64,000 nt of DNA from Jeongeupia wiesaeckerbachi (GCF_050916355.1 NZ_CP136946.1:3038001-3102000); one strand, 5' to 3'. Counted from the first letter of the stretch, positions 8,588-21,232 are shown. Made by a program: numbers and translations. The notes: generated from the sequence alone by a model not told the origin.

Positions 8588-9016
8588 TCACCCATGGCGC
8601 CGATCCGCTTCCTTGACGAAGCAATCGACGAAAGTGCTGGTGATTTTTTCGAACACGGGCCCGATCAGCATCTCCAGTGCGCGATTCTCGAACTGGTAAT
8701 CGAGTTCGAACTCGACCTTGCACGCATCGTCCATCAGCGGCGTGAACCGCCAGACGCCGGTCAGGGCCTTGAACGGGCCGTCGGCGAGCTGCATTTCGAT
8801 CTGGTTTTCGCTGTTGACGTTGTGGGTGCGGAAAAACGATTTGACCCGCAAAAAATCGATGCGCAGCGTTGTGTCGAGCGTGGAGGCGGTGCGTTCGTGC
8901 ACTTCGACGCCGCCACACCACGGCAGAAAACGCGGGTAGTGCTCCACGTCGTCGACCAGGTGGAACATGTGCGCTGCGGAATGGGGAACGAGGACGGACT
9001 TGCGGATTTGCTTCAT
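8588..9016 (-). CDS. ratA: RatA family START/Coq10-like protein
   Basis: This 142-residue protein belongs to the polyketide cyclase/START superfamily (SAAHMFHLVDDVEHYPRFLPWCGGVEV; FELDYQFENRALEMLIGPVFEKI). E. coli RatA has been described as a factor that blocks 70S subunit association. The fold is also that of the ubiquinone-binding Coq10 proteins, which many consider the ancestral role. The frame is open upstream to 9256, but the ATG at 9016 matches the family N-terminus (MKQIRKSVLV). It is divergent from dnaB and forms a two-gene operon with rnfH. Confidence 0.93.
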   Translation of the reverse strand: MKQIRKSVLVPHSAAHMFHLVDDVEHYPRFLPWCGGVEVHERTASTLDTTLRIDFLRVKSFFRTHNVNSENQIEMQLADGPFKALTGVWRFTPLMDDACKVEFELDYQFENRALEMLIGPVFEKITSTFVDCFVKEADRRHG

Positions 9017-9051
9017 TGGGCAATGGCATCGCGCCAAGGGCTGCAAGGGGC

Positions 9052-9057
9052 TAGAAT
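9052..9057 (+). promoter_or_regulatory. Probable -10 element of dnaB (TAGAAT)
   Basis: TAGAAT at 9052-9057 would place a transcription start near 9064, about 29 bases before the dnaB ATG. No convincing -35 hexamer is visible. Confidence 0.35.
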
Positions 9058-9092
9058 AGGCAGCCTTTTCGCCCACGGAACGACTGTCGAAA

Positions 9093-10526
9093 ATGACCGA
9101 GTATCCTACCGCCCCCCAGGGGGGCATGCAAGCCGGGCTCGCCGCTGACGTCGCGGCACTCCGGCTGCCGCCGCACTCGATCGAGGCCGAGCAATCGGTG
9201 CTCGGTGGGTTGATGCTCGACAACACGGCGTTCGACAAGATCGCCGATGTCATCAACGAGAACGACTTCTACCGCGAAGATCACAAGAAAATCTGGCAGC
9301 ACATCGTCAAGCTGATCGAGCACAATCGGCCGGCCGACGTGATTACCGTGGCCGAATCGCTCGACAATTCGAACGATCTGGCCTACGTCGGCGGTTTGGC
9401 CTACCTCGGCTCGCTGGCATCGAACACGCCGTCGGCGGCGAATATCCGGCGCTACGGCGAAATCGTCCGCGAGCGCTCGGTCATGCGGCAGCTGGCCGGT
9501 GTTGGTGCTGAAATCGCCGAGTCCGCCTACAACCCGAACGGGCGTGAGTCGGCCGACCTGCTCGACGAAGCCGAATCCCGCGTTTTCCAGATCGCCGAGC
9601 AGTCGGCGAAGGGGCAGAAGGGTTTCATCTCGATGCCGCCGATCCTCAAGGAAATCGTCGAGCGCATCGACCACTTGTATCAGCAGGACAATCCGTCCGA
9701 GGTGACCGGTATCGCAACCGGCTTCATCGACCTCGACAAAATGACCTCGGGCCTGCAGAAGGGCGATCTGGTCATCGTCGCCGGCCGGCCGTCGATGGGC
9801 AAGACGGCGTTCTCGGTTAATATCGCCGAATACGTCGGCGCCGAGCTGAAGCTGCCGGTCGCGATCTTTTCGCTGGAAATGGGCGCGGCACAGCTCGGCA
9901 TGCGGATGGTTGGCTCGATCGGCAAGATCGACATGCACAAGCTCAAGACCGGCCGCTTCGAGGACGAGGACTGGCTGCGCCTGACGCACGCGGTGAACAA
10001 GCTGTCCGAAGCGCCGATCTACATCGAGGAGACTGGCGCACTGTCGGCAATGGATATTCGCACCAAGTCACGAAGACTGGCGCGACAGGTCGGCGGCCAG
10101 CTAGGGCTGATCGTGATCGACTATATCCAGTTGATGTCGGGTCGCGCCGGTGCAAAGGATCAGAACCGGGCGACCGAAGTCGGTGAAATTTCCCGCTCGC
10201 TCAAGGGTTTGGCGCGCGAACTTCAAGTGCCGATTGTCGCGCTGTCGCAGTTGTCGCGCGCGGTTGAACAGCGCACCGACAAGCGTCCGATGATGTCCGA
10301 CTTGCGTGAATCTGGTGCGATCGAGCAGGATGCCGACGTGATCATGTTCATGTATCGCGACGATTACTACAATCCTGATTCGCCGCACAAAGGCTTGGCC
10401 GAGTGCATTATCGCCAAGCACCGGAACGGGCCGACCGGCAAGATTCCGCTGGTGTTCATGGGGCAGCATTCCCGCTTCGACAATGCGCTGATGCGCCCCG
10501 AGGGCTGGTCGAGCGACCTCGAATAA
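9093..10526 (+). CDS. dnaB: Replicative DNA helicase DnaB
   Basis: This 477-residue hexameric helicase unwinds DNA ahead of the replication fork. The N-terminal primase-interacting domain begins at PPHSIEAEQSVLGGLMLDN. The RecA-like ATPase carries a Walker A at residues 231-238 (GRPSMGKT), a Walker B region (LGLIVIDYIQLM) and the DRPMMSDLRESGAIEQDAD-type motif near the C-terminus. Length is normal and there is no intein. dnaB is often downstream of rpsF-rpsR-rplI; here it stands alone after the divergent ratA-rnfH. It ends at a bidirectional terminator shared with serB. Confidence 0.97.
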   Translation: MTEYPTAPQGGMQAGLAADVAALRLPPHSIEAEQSVLGGLMLDNTAFDKIADVINENDFYREDHKKIWQHIVKLIEHNRPADVITVAESLDNSNDLAYVGGLAYLGSLASNTPSAANIRRYGEIVRERSVMRQLAGVGAEIAESAYNPNGRESADLLDEAESRVFQIAEQSAKGQKGFISMPPILKEIVERIDHLYQQDNPSEVTGIATGFIDLDKMTSGLQKGDLVIVAGRPSMGKTAFSVNIAEYVGAELKLPVAIFSLEMGAAQLGMRMVGSIGKIDMHKLKTGRFEDEDWLRLTHAVNKLSEAPIYIEETGALSAMDIRTKSRRLARQVGGQLGLIVIDYIQLMSGRAGAKDQNRATEVGEISRSLKGLARELQVPIVALSQLSRAVEQRTDKRPMMSDLRESGAIEQDADVIMFMYRDDYYNPDSPHKGLAECIIAKHRNGPTGKIPLVFMGQHSRFDNALMRPEGWSSDLE

Positions 10527-10544
10527 ATACCTCATCCTGCACCA

Positions 10545-10589
10545 CAATACAAAACGCCATCCCTTTGATAGAGATGGCGTTTTGTATTG
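10545..10589. terminator. Bidirectional terminator between dnaB and serB
   Basis: A perfect 17-bp stem (10545-10561 with 10573-10589) holds an 11-base loop. Both outer flanks are A/T-rich (ACAAAAC / GTTTTGT), so it can stop transcripts from both converging genes. Confidence 0.85.
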
Positions 10590-10611
10590 CAGTTAAAGTA
10601 ATGCTTTAACT

Positions 10612-11451
10612 TTAACGGAAGTAGTTGAGCACACCTTCAAGCCCGACCTGGTTGATACAGAACGGTGCCTCGGTCTGCACCTTGGGTTTGGCGTGCGCGG
10701 CAACGCCGAAGCCCGCCTCGTGCAGCATCGGCAGGTCGTTGGCGCCATCGCCGATAGCGACAACTTGCTCGCGCCGCAGGCCCAGCGATTCACGCAGCGC
10801 GATCAGTTCGGCCTGTTTGCGTGCCGCATCGACGATGTCGCCGTTGACGTGACCGGTGAGCTGGCCATTTTCGATCTCGAGGACATTGGCGATCGCCCGG
10901 CTCAAGTTCAGTCGCGCCTGCAGCCGATCGGTGAAGAAGGTGAAACCGCCGGAGATCAACAGCGTTTTTGCGCCCGCAGCCTGAAAGCCTGCCAGCATTT
11001 CTTCGGCGCCAGCCATCAGCGCAAGGCGCTCGTCATAAACGCGCTGCAATGCACTTTCTTGAAGTCCGGCGAGCAATGAGACGCGACGCGTCAGGCTTTC
11101 TCGGAAATCGAGTTCGCCGCGCATGGTCGCCGCGGTGATCTCGGCAACCTGCGGCTTGATGCCGACCATGTCGGCGATTTCGTCGATGCACTCGATCGTG
11201 ATCAGCGTCGAATCCATGTCCATGACGACGAGGCCGATGTCGCGCACGCCGAGTTCTTCGGGAATGAAGGCGTAATCGAGCTGGTTGCTTTCGCAGAAAT
11301 CGGCAACCGCCTCTTCGTTGTCGATGTGTGCGCCGTGCAGCTTGAAAGCACGCTGGCTGATGGCTTCGATCTGGTGCGCATCGGAGAGGCGCGCCAGCTG
11401 CTTCAGATCCTGTGTGGCAATCTCAGGTGCTTGAATGACGAGACGATGCAT
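10612..11451 (-). CDS. serB: Phosphoserine phosphatase SerB
   Basis: SerB carries out the last step of serine synthesis (O-phosphoserine to serine). The 279-residue protein has an N-terminal ACT-like region and a HAD phosphatase domain. The catalytic motif is DMDST with Asp78 as nucleophile and Asp80 as acid/base. SGGFTFF and GDGANDLPML are HAD motifs II and IV. The reading frame is open upstream to 11613, but the ATG at 11451 fits the family start and lies about 31 bases after a predicted transcription start. It converges with dnaB. Confidence 0.95.
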   Translation of the reverse strand: MHRLVIQAPEIATQDLKQLARLSDAHQIEAISQRAFKLHGAHIDNEEAVADFCESNQLDYAFIPEELGVRDIGLVVMDMDSTLITIECIDEIADMVGIKPQVAEITAATMRGELDFRESLTRRVSLLAGLQESALQRVYDERLALMAGAEEMLAGFQAAGAKTLLISGGFTFFTDRLQARLNLSRAIANVLEIENGQLTGHVNGDIVDAARKQAELIALRESLGLRREQVVAIGDGANDLPMLHEAGFGVAAHAKPKVQTEAPFCINQVGLEGVLNYFR

Positions 11452-11488
11452 GGTGAGCTTCTGGGGCGTAATTGAACGGGCGGCGACG

Positions 11489-11494
11489 ATTATA
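11489..11494 (-). promoter_or_regulatory. -10 element of serB (TATAAT)
   Basis: TATAAT on the minus strand, 11494 to 11489, predicts a transcript starting near 11482, about 31 bases before the serB ATG. The -35 region (GTTAGC, 17 bases upstream) is weak. Confidence 0.45.
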
Positions 11495-11512
11495 GCGGAT
11501 CGCCGATATGGG

Positions 11513-12019
11513 CTAACCGAACAGGCGTGCGGGTAGTTCAGATAGCGAGAAAATGGTGTCGTAGCCAGTGCCGGCGCGATGCTCCTGCGTATCGCGATTG
11601 AGCCAGAGCGCATTCAGCCCCGCGCGCGATGGCGCGATCACGTCACCATCGAAATCGTCACCGACCATCAGCATCTACTGCGGCGGCAGATCAAGCTCGG
11701 CCTGAACGTGTTGCCAGAAGCGCGGATCCTGCTTGCCGAAGCCCAGTGACTGTCGCGAAAACACGTGCTTGATTCCGTCTGCAAGGCCGACGCGCGACAA
11801 CGCGTTCCACACCTCCTCGTCGCGAGAGACCGTTGCATTGGTGGCGACGCAGACAGTGATGTGCGATCGGCAGGCGGCCAGGGCCTCGAGGGCCCCGGGC
11901 ACGCGTTGCACGTCAGGCCACTCGGCCATCGCCGTGGTGTTTGCCGGATCGTCCTCCATCAGCGTGCCGCCCCAGTCGAAAAGAATGGCTCGCAGCAGAC
12001 GGGGGCGATCAGGCGCCAT
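11513..12019 (-). pseudogene. HAD-family hydrolase interrupted by an in-frame amber codon
   Basis: From the ATG at 12019 the frame encodes a HAD phosphatase: motif I ILFDWGGTLME, motif II VCVATNA and motif III lysine in GFGKQDPRFW. It stops at a TAG (11677-11675) after LDLPPQ. The same frame continues without a break for 53 codons to a TAG at 11515-11513. That part encodes the missing motif IV (MLMVGDDFDGDVIAP) and a normal C-terminus. A CAG-to-TAG change is the simplest explanation. The shortened 114-residue product would lack the Mg-binding aspartates and should be inactive. The start overlaps the end of the upstream SEC-C gene by 11 bases, so the two were co-translated. A sequencing error or stop-codon readthrough are alternatives. 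Confidence 0.75.
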
Positions 12020-12716
12020 GGCACTTCTTGAATTTCTTGCCCGAGCCGCAGGGGCACGGGTCGTTGCGGCCGACCTTGGGCTCTTCGCGCTCGATGCGTT
12101 CGACCTGGCCGTATTTTTGCTCGAGCCAGTAGAACATCACGTCTTCGACGATCCACGGCAGCTCGGAAATGCGTTCCTCGCGCTGCTTGATGGTCAGCGG
12201 ATTGGCTTCGTCGCCATCTTCGTGACCATCTTCGAGCGCCAGTACCGACGCCACCGAGTCGAACAGTTGCTCGTCCTCGTCGAGTGCCTTTTGCCATACT
12301 TCTTCGCGTGCCAGCAGCCCCAGCCGGAAGCCGCTGGCCCAATAGGCGCCCAGCGAATCCTGCCACTTTTCGTCGGCACCTTCGTCCGACAGCACCAGGG
12401 GGAAGTACAGCGGCTCTTCACCGATGTTCTCGCGGCGTTTCGGCGCAAAGGCGGTCTTGATCGCGGCGGCGTGCCGGCGGATCAGGCTGAAGGTTTCCTC
12501 GGCTTCCACCGCATCATCGAACTCGGGCGGCGTGCCATCAAACACCTGCGGCAGCCATTCGTCTTCGGGCACCTCGTCCGGGCCGATGGCCAGCGCCACC
12601 AGAAAGCCGTCGAGCATTTCCAGGTCCATGGTTTCGGCCGGCGTGCGCGGCGACATCAGGAAAGCGTCGAGACGGTCGAGTTCGTCTTCGGAGAGTGGCT
12701 TGAGCAGATCGGTCAT
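12009..12716 (-). CDS. YecA/UPF0149-like protein with C-terminal SEC-C zinc motif
   Basis: This 235-residue cytoplasmic protein has an N-terminal UPF0149 (YgfB/YecA) helical domain (LSEDELDRLDAFL ... MEMLDGFLVALAIGPDEV). It ends in a metal-binding SEC-C motif, RNDPCPCGSGKKFKKCHG, as found at the end of SecA. YecA of E. coli binds ribosomes and zinc; the role here is otherwise unknown. It lies 11 bases downstream of the mfd stop codon. The HAD pseudogene overlaps its 3' end, so mfd, this gene and the HAD gene probably form one transcription unit. Confidence 0.88.
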   Translation of the reverse strand: MTDLLKPLSEDELDRLDAFLMSPRTPAETMDLEMLDGFLVALAIGPDEVPEDEWLPQVFDGTPPEFDDAVEAEETFSLIRRHAAAIKTAFAPKRRENIGEEPLYFPLVLSDEGADEKWQDSLGAYWASGFRLGLLAREEVWQKALDEDEQLFDSVASVLALEDGHEDGDEANPLTIKQREERISELPWIVEDVMFYWLEQKYGQVERIEREEPKVGRNDPCPCGSGKKFKKCHGA

Positions 12717-12727
12717 GGGGGTTCCAG

Positions 12728-16135
<3,408 letters not shown>

Positions 16136-16166
16136 GAGGATCATTGCTGTGATCGGTCGAGCCACG

Positions 16167-16172
16167 ATTATA
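16167..16172 (-). promoter_or_regulatory. -10 element of mfd (TATAAT)
   Basis: A perfect -10 hexamer on the minus strand predicts a start near 16160, 16 to 25 bases before the two candidate mfd ATGs. No good -35 hexamer is seen. Confidence 0.45.
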
Positions 16173-16249
16173 CCGGCGTAGCGGCGTCAGGAATGCGAAC
16201 CGAACAAGGTCGCCAATAACAAAGCGCAGGCAGATAAAAAGGAGGGGCA

Positions 16250-18790
16250 ATGTCGGCAAGATGGCTGCGCGAGGCGCAACTGGCAGCGCTCTATGCGCTG
16301 GCGCAATACCTCAGCTGGTTGTTTTTTGCGCCGGAGCAATACGGCGCCCTCGTCGCGCCGCAAGCCGGCGTTGCCGCTGCCGGGTTGTTGCTGTTTGGTT
16401 TGCGGGCCTGGCCGGCGCTAGCGGTAGCATCCTGGGTTCTGCCCGTGCTGGCCGGCTTGTCGCTCCCCAGTGTTGTGCTGGTTTCGGTCATTCAGGTTCT
16501 GCAGGCGTTGATGGTCGTTAGCTTGCTGCCCGGGTTGGCGACGTCGGGCGATGTCCGGGTTCGGGACGCATTGCGCCTGCTGGTTGCGGGCCCGCTTACC
16601 GGCGTTCTGTTGCCGGCAATGCTGACGGCCGTCGTCTTTGGCTTGTTCGAGCCGGCTCGCCACCTGAACACGTTCGACGGCTGGGTCGAACGCGCGATGG
16701 GTGAGGCGCTGGGCCTGTTGATCGTCGTGCCTTTTGTCGCCGGATTGCGCTCCGAGTTGCGCAGCTTTAGTGCCAATCGCCTGATCGAGCTGACCTTGCT
16801 GGTGACGGTGACGGCCGTCAGCACCATGCTCATCTATCGCCATTACGGCGATGGCATGGCCAATCTGCAATTCCTGCTGTTCCCGCTGGTGATCTGGTCG
16901 TCGCTGCGACTGGGGCATGTCGGCAACGGCTGCATGATGATGGCTGCAATCATGGTGGCATCTGCCACGCTGCAGACCCGTAGCCTGCCGGGCGGGGATG
17001 ACCTCTCGATCATTCTGCATCTGTTTACCGTTACGGTTGCCGGTCTGTTGATGGCAGCATCCTATCGCGACGAGGCGGCCGCTGCGCGCAGTGTGCGTCT
17101 GGCTGCGCAAGTGTTCGACAATGCCTCCGAAGGCATCCTGATCACCGACGCGCAAGCACGCATCATCGCCGTCAACCCGGCATTCAGCCGCATCACCGGC
17201 TTCGATTCTGGCGAAGCCATCGGCAAGATTTCGCGGATGTTCGGCGTGCACCGCCGCTCGCGCGAGCGCAACCGCGAGATGGTGGCCCGGCTGGCCGATC
17301 TGGGGCACTGGGAGGGCGAGATGCTCGACCGCCGCAAGAACGGCGAATCGTACCCGGCCTGGTTGTCGATCAGTGCGGTGCGCGACGAGCTTGGTGGCGT
17401 CAGCAACTACGTGGGTGTGTTCTCTGATTACACGCACCGTAAAGAGGCGGAGATGCGACTGCATTTCCTCGCCAACCACGATGCACTGACGCAGTTGCGC
17501 AACCGCAGCGCCATGCACGCAGCGCTCAAGCATGCGGCCACGCGCGAGGGCGCCCGGCCGTTTGCGTTGATGTTCCTCGATCTTGACCGGTTCAAGGCAA
17601 TCAACGACAGCCTCGGCCACGATGTCGGCGACGAACTCCTGAAGGTGATTTCGCAGCGACTGCGTGCCTCGGTCAAAGAGGGGGACGTGATCGCCCGGCT
17701 TGGCGGTGACGAGTTCACAGTCATTTTGAATGACATCGAGGGCGCCGACGACGTCGCCGCAGTGGCCGAGCGCCTTTTGTCCAGGCTGGGGCAGCCCGTG
17801 CTGATCCAGGGGCAGGAGCTGTTCGTTACCTGTTCGATCGGCATCAGTCTGTATCCGAGTGACGATCTGCAGCCTGCTCAGTTGCTCAAGAATGCCGACG
17901 TCGCGATGTACCGGGCCAAGGAACTCGGCAAAAACACCTACCAGTTCTTTGCGCCGGAAATGAATGTGCGGGCGTTCGAGCACCTGATTCTCGAAAACAG
18001 CCTGCGCCACGCACTGGAGCGCCAGGAGCTGTGCCTGTATTTCCAGCCGCAGATCGATCTGGCGGCCGGGACGCTGTATGGCGTCGAGGCGCTATTGCGC
18101 TGGTCGCATCCGCAGCTCGGGCTGGTGCCGCCGGCGAGTTTCATTCCGTTGGCGGAAGAAAACGGTCTGATCGTGCCGATCGGCGAATGGGTGCTGATCG
18201 AGGCGTGTCGCTGCATGCGTGCCTGGCTTGATGCCGGTCACGACATCCCGCGCGTTGCGGTCAATCTGTCGCCGCGGCAGTTCATGCGAGAGCAACTGCC
18301 GCAGCAGGTCGCCACGGCGCTGGCGCTGGCCAACCTGCCGGCTGCGCGGCTGGAGCTTGAAATCACCGAAAGCATGATCATGCAGAACCCGGAGCGGGCC
18401 GTGCGCATTCTCGTGCAGCTGCGCGCCATGGGCGTGAAGCTGGCGATCGACGACTTCGGCACCGGCTACTCGTCGCTGGCCAATTTGCGACGTTTCCCGC
18501 TCGACACGCTCAAGATCGATCGTTCGTTCATCGAGAACACGCCGGAAGACGAAGACAGTGGCGCCATTGCCGAGGCCATCGTCGCGATGGCGAGGAAGTT
18601 GCGCCTCAAGGTGATCGCCGAAGGCGTCGAGACGCACCAGCAGGCGTATTTCCTGCGCCGGACCGGCTGCCATGTCGTGCAGGGCTATCTGTACGCGCCG
18701 CCGCTCGAGGAGTCCGACCTGTTGCACTACCTGGATCAGCACGCATTGCTCAACCCGGCGGGCGGTGAAGCGGCGGCATTGGCGGGCTAA
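16250..18790 (+). CDS. MASE1-PAS-GGDEF-EAL cyclic-di-GMP enzyme
   Basis: This 846-residue inner-membrane protein has both cyclic-di-GMP synthesis and breakdown domains. An N-terminal MASE1-type multi-helix sensor spans about residues 1-280. A PAS domain follows (VFDNASEGILITDAQARIIAVNPAFSRITGF) with a C-terminal PAC part. The GGDEF active site is intact (GGDEF, 485-489), but the position of the RxxD inhibition site reads KEGD, so product inhibition is unlikely. The EAL domain is intact (EALLRW from 613, DDFGTGYSSL, ITESMIMQNPE). In such hybrids one domain often dominates; which one cannot be told. A strong ribosome site (AAAAAGGAGGGG) lies 2 bases before the ATG. Confidence 0.92.
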   Translation: MSARWLREAQLAALYALAQYLSWLFFAPEQYGALVAPQAGVAAAGLLLFGLRAWPALAVASWVLPVLAGLSLPSVVLVSVIQVLQALMVVSLLPGLATSGDVRVRDALRLLVAGPLTGVLLPAMLTAVVFGLFEPARHLNTFDGWVERAMGEALGLLIVVPFVAGLRSELRSFSANRLIELTLLVTVTAVSTMLIYRHYGDGMANLQFLLFPLVIWSSLRLGHVGNGCMMMAAIMVASATLQTRSLPGGDDLSIILHLFTVTVAGLLMAASYRDEAAAARSVRLAAQVFDNASEGILITDAQARIIAVNPAFSRITGFDSGEAIGKISRMFGVHRRSRERNREMVARLADLGHWEGEMLDRRKNGESYPAWLSISAVRDELGGVSNYVGVFSDYTHRKEAEMRLHFLANHDALTQLRNRSAMHAALKHAATREGARPFALMFLDLDRFKAINDSLGHDVGDELLKVISQRLRASVKEGDVIARLGGDEFTVILNDIEGADDVAAVAERLLSRLGQPVLIQGQELFVTCSIGISLYPSDDLQPAQLLKNADVAMYRAKELGKNTYQFFAPEMNVRAFEHLILENSLRHALERQELCLYFQPQIDLAAGTLYGVEALLRWSHPQLGLVPPASFIPLAEENGLIVPIGEWVLIEACRCMRAWLDAGHDIPRVAVNLSPRQFMREQLPQQVATALALANLPAARLELEITESMIMQNPERAVRILVQLRAMGVKLAIDDFGTGYSSLANLRRFPLDTLKIDRSFIENTPEDEDSGAIAEAIVAMARKLRLKVIAEGVETHQQAYFLRRTGCHVVQGYLYAPPLEESDLLHYLDQHALLNPAGGEAAALAG

Positions 18791-18858
18791 AGCCACGGCG
18801 CAGCGGCGGAGTTTGTTAGAATTGCGGTTTCCCTCCCGCGATCGCTGCGAAGGTGGCG

Positions 18859-19614
18859 ATGGTGCAAGCCATGCAAAACAAACTCATTCACGGTTTTCAC
18901 GCCGTTTCCTCGCGACTCAAGCGCTTTCCCGATAGCGTTCGCGAGCTTTACCTGAACGCGGCGCGCATCGATGTCCGTGCCAAAGAGCTGATCAAGCTTG
19001 CCGAAGAGCAGGGTGCCAAGGTCGTGCTGGTCGATGTCGCGCGTCTGGATGGCCTGACTGGCAAGGCGCGCCATCAGGGCGTCGCTGCACTCATCGATCC
19101 GACCAAATCCTATGTGGCGCTCGACGATGTGCTCGAAACGCTGGACGAGCCACCGTTCCTGCTGGTGCTCGACGGCATCACCGACCCGCACAATCTCGGC
19201 GCCTGCCTGCGCGTTGCAGACGCAATGGGCGTGCATGCGGTGATCGCACCCAAGGACAAGTCGGTCGGCATCAATGCCACCGTCTCGAAAGTCGCCTGCG
19301 GCGCTGCCGAAACCGTGCCCTATGTGATGGTGACCAATCTGGCCCGCACCTTGCGCGAACTGAAGGAGCGTGATGTCTGGATCGTCGGCACGGCGGCCGA
19401 AGGCGACACCGATCTGCACCACTTCGAGGTGCGCGGTGGCATCGCCTGGGTACTTGGCAATGAAGGCGAGGGCATGCGCCGGCTGACGCGTGAGCACTGC
19501 GATCAGCTGGTGTCGATCCCGATGTATGGCTCGGTCGAAAGCCTCAACGTCTCGGTGGCGACCGGCATCGTGCTGGCAGAGACCCGTCGGCAGTTGTCGC
19601 TCGCTCCGCGCTGA
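18859..19614 (+). CDS. rlmB: 23S rRNA (guanosine-2251-2'-O)-methyltransferase RlmB
   Basis: RlmB methylates G2251 in the P-loop of 23S rRNA. The N-terminal substrate-binding domain (LIHGFHAVSSRLKRFPDSV) is followed by the SpoU/TrmH knot domain. Its three motifs are visible: DGITDPHNLGACLRVADAMGV, AWVLGNEGEGMRRLTRE and IPMYGSVESLNVSVATGIVLAE. Starts at 18853 (GTG), 18859 (ATG) and 18871 (ATG) are all possible. GAAGG lies 5 bases before 18859, which favours it, although the family N-terminus resembles the 18871 start. A bidirectional terminator follows. Confidence 0.95.
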   Translation: MVQAMQNKLIHGFHAVSSRLKRFPDSVRELYLNAARIDVRAKELIKLAEEQGAKVVLVDVARLDGLTGKARHQGVAALIDPTKSYVALDDVLETLDEPPFLLVLDGITDPHNLGACLRVADAMGVHAVIAPKDKSVGINATVSKVACGAAETVPYVMVTNLARTLRELKERDVWIVGTAAEGDTDLHHFEVRGGIAWVLGNEGEGMRRLTREHCDQLVSIPMYGSVESLNVSVATGIVLAETRRQLSLAPR

Positions 19615-19632
19615 TTGCCTGCGGCGCGCAAC

Positions 19633-19661
19633 AAAAAGGCCGGCATATCGCCGGCCTTTTT
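19633..19661. terminator. Bidirectional terminator between rlmB and lysS
   Basis: A 12-bp stem (AAAAAGGCCGGC, 19633-19644, with 19650-19661) and 5-base loop is flanked by A and T runs on opposite sides. It serves both converging genes. Confidence 0.88.
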
Positions 19662-19676
19662 CATTTCACGCTTCGC

Positions 19677-21179
19677 TCAATCTTCGCGACGCATCTGCGG
19701 GAACAGGATGACATCGCGGATGCTGGCCGAATCGGTCAGCAGCATCACCAGGCGATCGATGCCGATGCCGCAGCCACCGGTCGGCGGCAGGCCGTACTCG
19801 AGTGCGCGGATGTAGTCGGCATCGAAGTGCATGGCTTCGTCATCGCCCTTGTCCTTCAGGTCGACTTGCGCTTGGAAGCGCGCAGCCTGGTCTTCGGGGT
19901 CATTCAACTCCGAGTAACCGTTGGCGTGTTCGCGACCGACCATAAACAGCTCGAAACGCTCGGTAATGCCGGCGTTGGTGTCGTTGGCGCGAGCCAGCGG
20001 CGATACTTCGGCCGGGTAGTCAACGATGAAGGTCGGCTCCCAGAGCTTCTCTTCGGTGGTTTCGTCGAACAGGCTCAGCTGCAGGCCGCCGATGCCATCG
20101 GTCAGTACCGGCTTGGCGCCAAGGCGGGCCAGCTCGGCCTTCAGCCAGGCGCGGTCATGCAGTTGTTCGTCGGTGTATTGCGGGTTGTAGTGGCGGATTG
20201 CGCCGGCGATGGTGAAGCGGGCGAACGGCTTCGACAGGTCGACGGTCTTGCCCTGATATTCGATCACGGTATGGCCGATGACTTCGCGCGCGGCGTAACG
20301 GATGACACCTTCGGTCATGTCCATCATGCGCTGGTAGTCGGCGTAGGCCTCGTAAAACTCCATCATCGTGAATTCGGGGTTGTGGCGCGTGCTCATCCCC
20401 TCGTTGCGGAAGTTGCGGTTCACTTCGAAAACACGCTCGATGCCGCCAACGACCAGACGCTTCAGATATAGCTCCGGCGCAACGCGCAGGAACAGCGGCA
20501 TGTCGAGCGCATTGTGATGCGTCGTAAAAGGCTTGGCCGTGGCGCCACCCGGGATCGGGTGCATCATCGGCGTTTCGACTTCGAGGTAGGACTCGTTCAC
20601 CATGTATTCGCGGATCTTCTGCACGATGCGCGAGCGCTTGATGAAAGTGTCGCGGCTCTGCTCGCTGACGATCAGGTCGACATAACGCTGACGGTATTTC
20701 TGCTCCTGATCGGCGAGGCCGTGGAACTTGTCCGGCAGCGGGCGCAGCGACTTGGTCAGCAGGCGCAGCTGGGTAACCTGAACCGACAGCTCGCCGGTCT
20801 TGGTCTTCATCAGCGTGCCGACGGCACCGAGGATGTCACCCATGTCCCAGGTCTTGAACGCGGCGTAGACGTCTTCACCGACCGAGTCGCGGCTGATGTA
20901 GAACTGGATGCGGCCGCTGACGTCCTGCACCGTGGCGAAGCTCGCCTTGCCCATCACGCGCTTGAGCATCATCCGGCCGGCGACGCTGACGGTGATGTTC
21001 TTGGCTTCGAGGTCTTCCTTCTCGATCTCGCCATACTTGGCGTGCAGCTCGCCTGCGACGTCTTCGCGCTTGAAGTCGTTCGGGAAGGCGATGCCTTGTT
21101 CGCGCAGTGCGCCAAGCTTGGCGCGGCGCTCGGCCATGATCTGGTTTTCGTCCTGCTGGACGACTTGCTGTTCGCTCAT
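19677..21179 (-). CDS. lysS: Lysyl-tRNA synthetase (class II)
   Basis: LysS charges tRNA-Lys. The 500-residue protein has an N-terminal OB-fold anticodon-binding domain (VSVAGRMMLKRVMGKASFATVQDVSGRIQFYI). The class II catalytic core includes motif 2 (FRNEGMSTRHNPEFTMMEFYEAY) and motif 3 (GCGIGIDRLVMLL). The frame is open upstream to 21236; the ATG at 21179 is chosen because GGAAAG precedes it and it fits the family. It follows prfB by 53 bases, the same prfB-lysS order as in E. coli. Confidence 0.96.
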   Translation of the reverse strand: MSEQQVVQQDENQIMAERRAKLGALREQGIAFPNDFKREDVAGELHAKYGEIEKEDLEAKNITVSVAGRMMLKRVMGKASFATVQDVSGRIQFYISRDSVGEDVYAAFKTWDMGDILGAVGTLMKTKTGELSVQVTQLRLLTKSLRPLPDKFHGLADQEQKYRQRYVDLIVSEQSRDTFIKRSRIVQKIREYMVNESYLEVETPMMHPIPGGATAKPFTTHHNALDMPLFLRVAPELYLKRLVVGGIERVFEVNRNFRNEGMSTRHNPEFTMMEFYEAYADYQRMMDMTEGVIRYAAREVIGHTVIEYQGKTVDLSKPFARFTIAGAIRHYNPQYTDEQLHDRAWLKAELARLGAKPVLTDGIGGLQLSLFDETTEEKLWEPTFIVDYPAEVSPLARANDTNAGITERFELFMVGREHANGYSELNDPEDQAARFQAQVDLKDKGDDEAMHFDADYIRALEYGLPPTGGCGIGIDRLVMLLTDSASIRDVILFPQMRRED

Positions 21180-21232
21180 CTTTCTTTCCATCAGTACGGG
21201 GCGAGCTGGCGCGCCCCGGTTCAATTCGTCGA

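Noticed and set aside
8272..9016. ratA-rnfH as a toxin-antitoxin system
   Set aside because: The pair is a conserved housekeeping operon with Coq10-like and ubiquitin-like folds, and rnfH is not an antitoxin. The original toxin naming is not enough to call it a TA module here.
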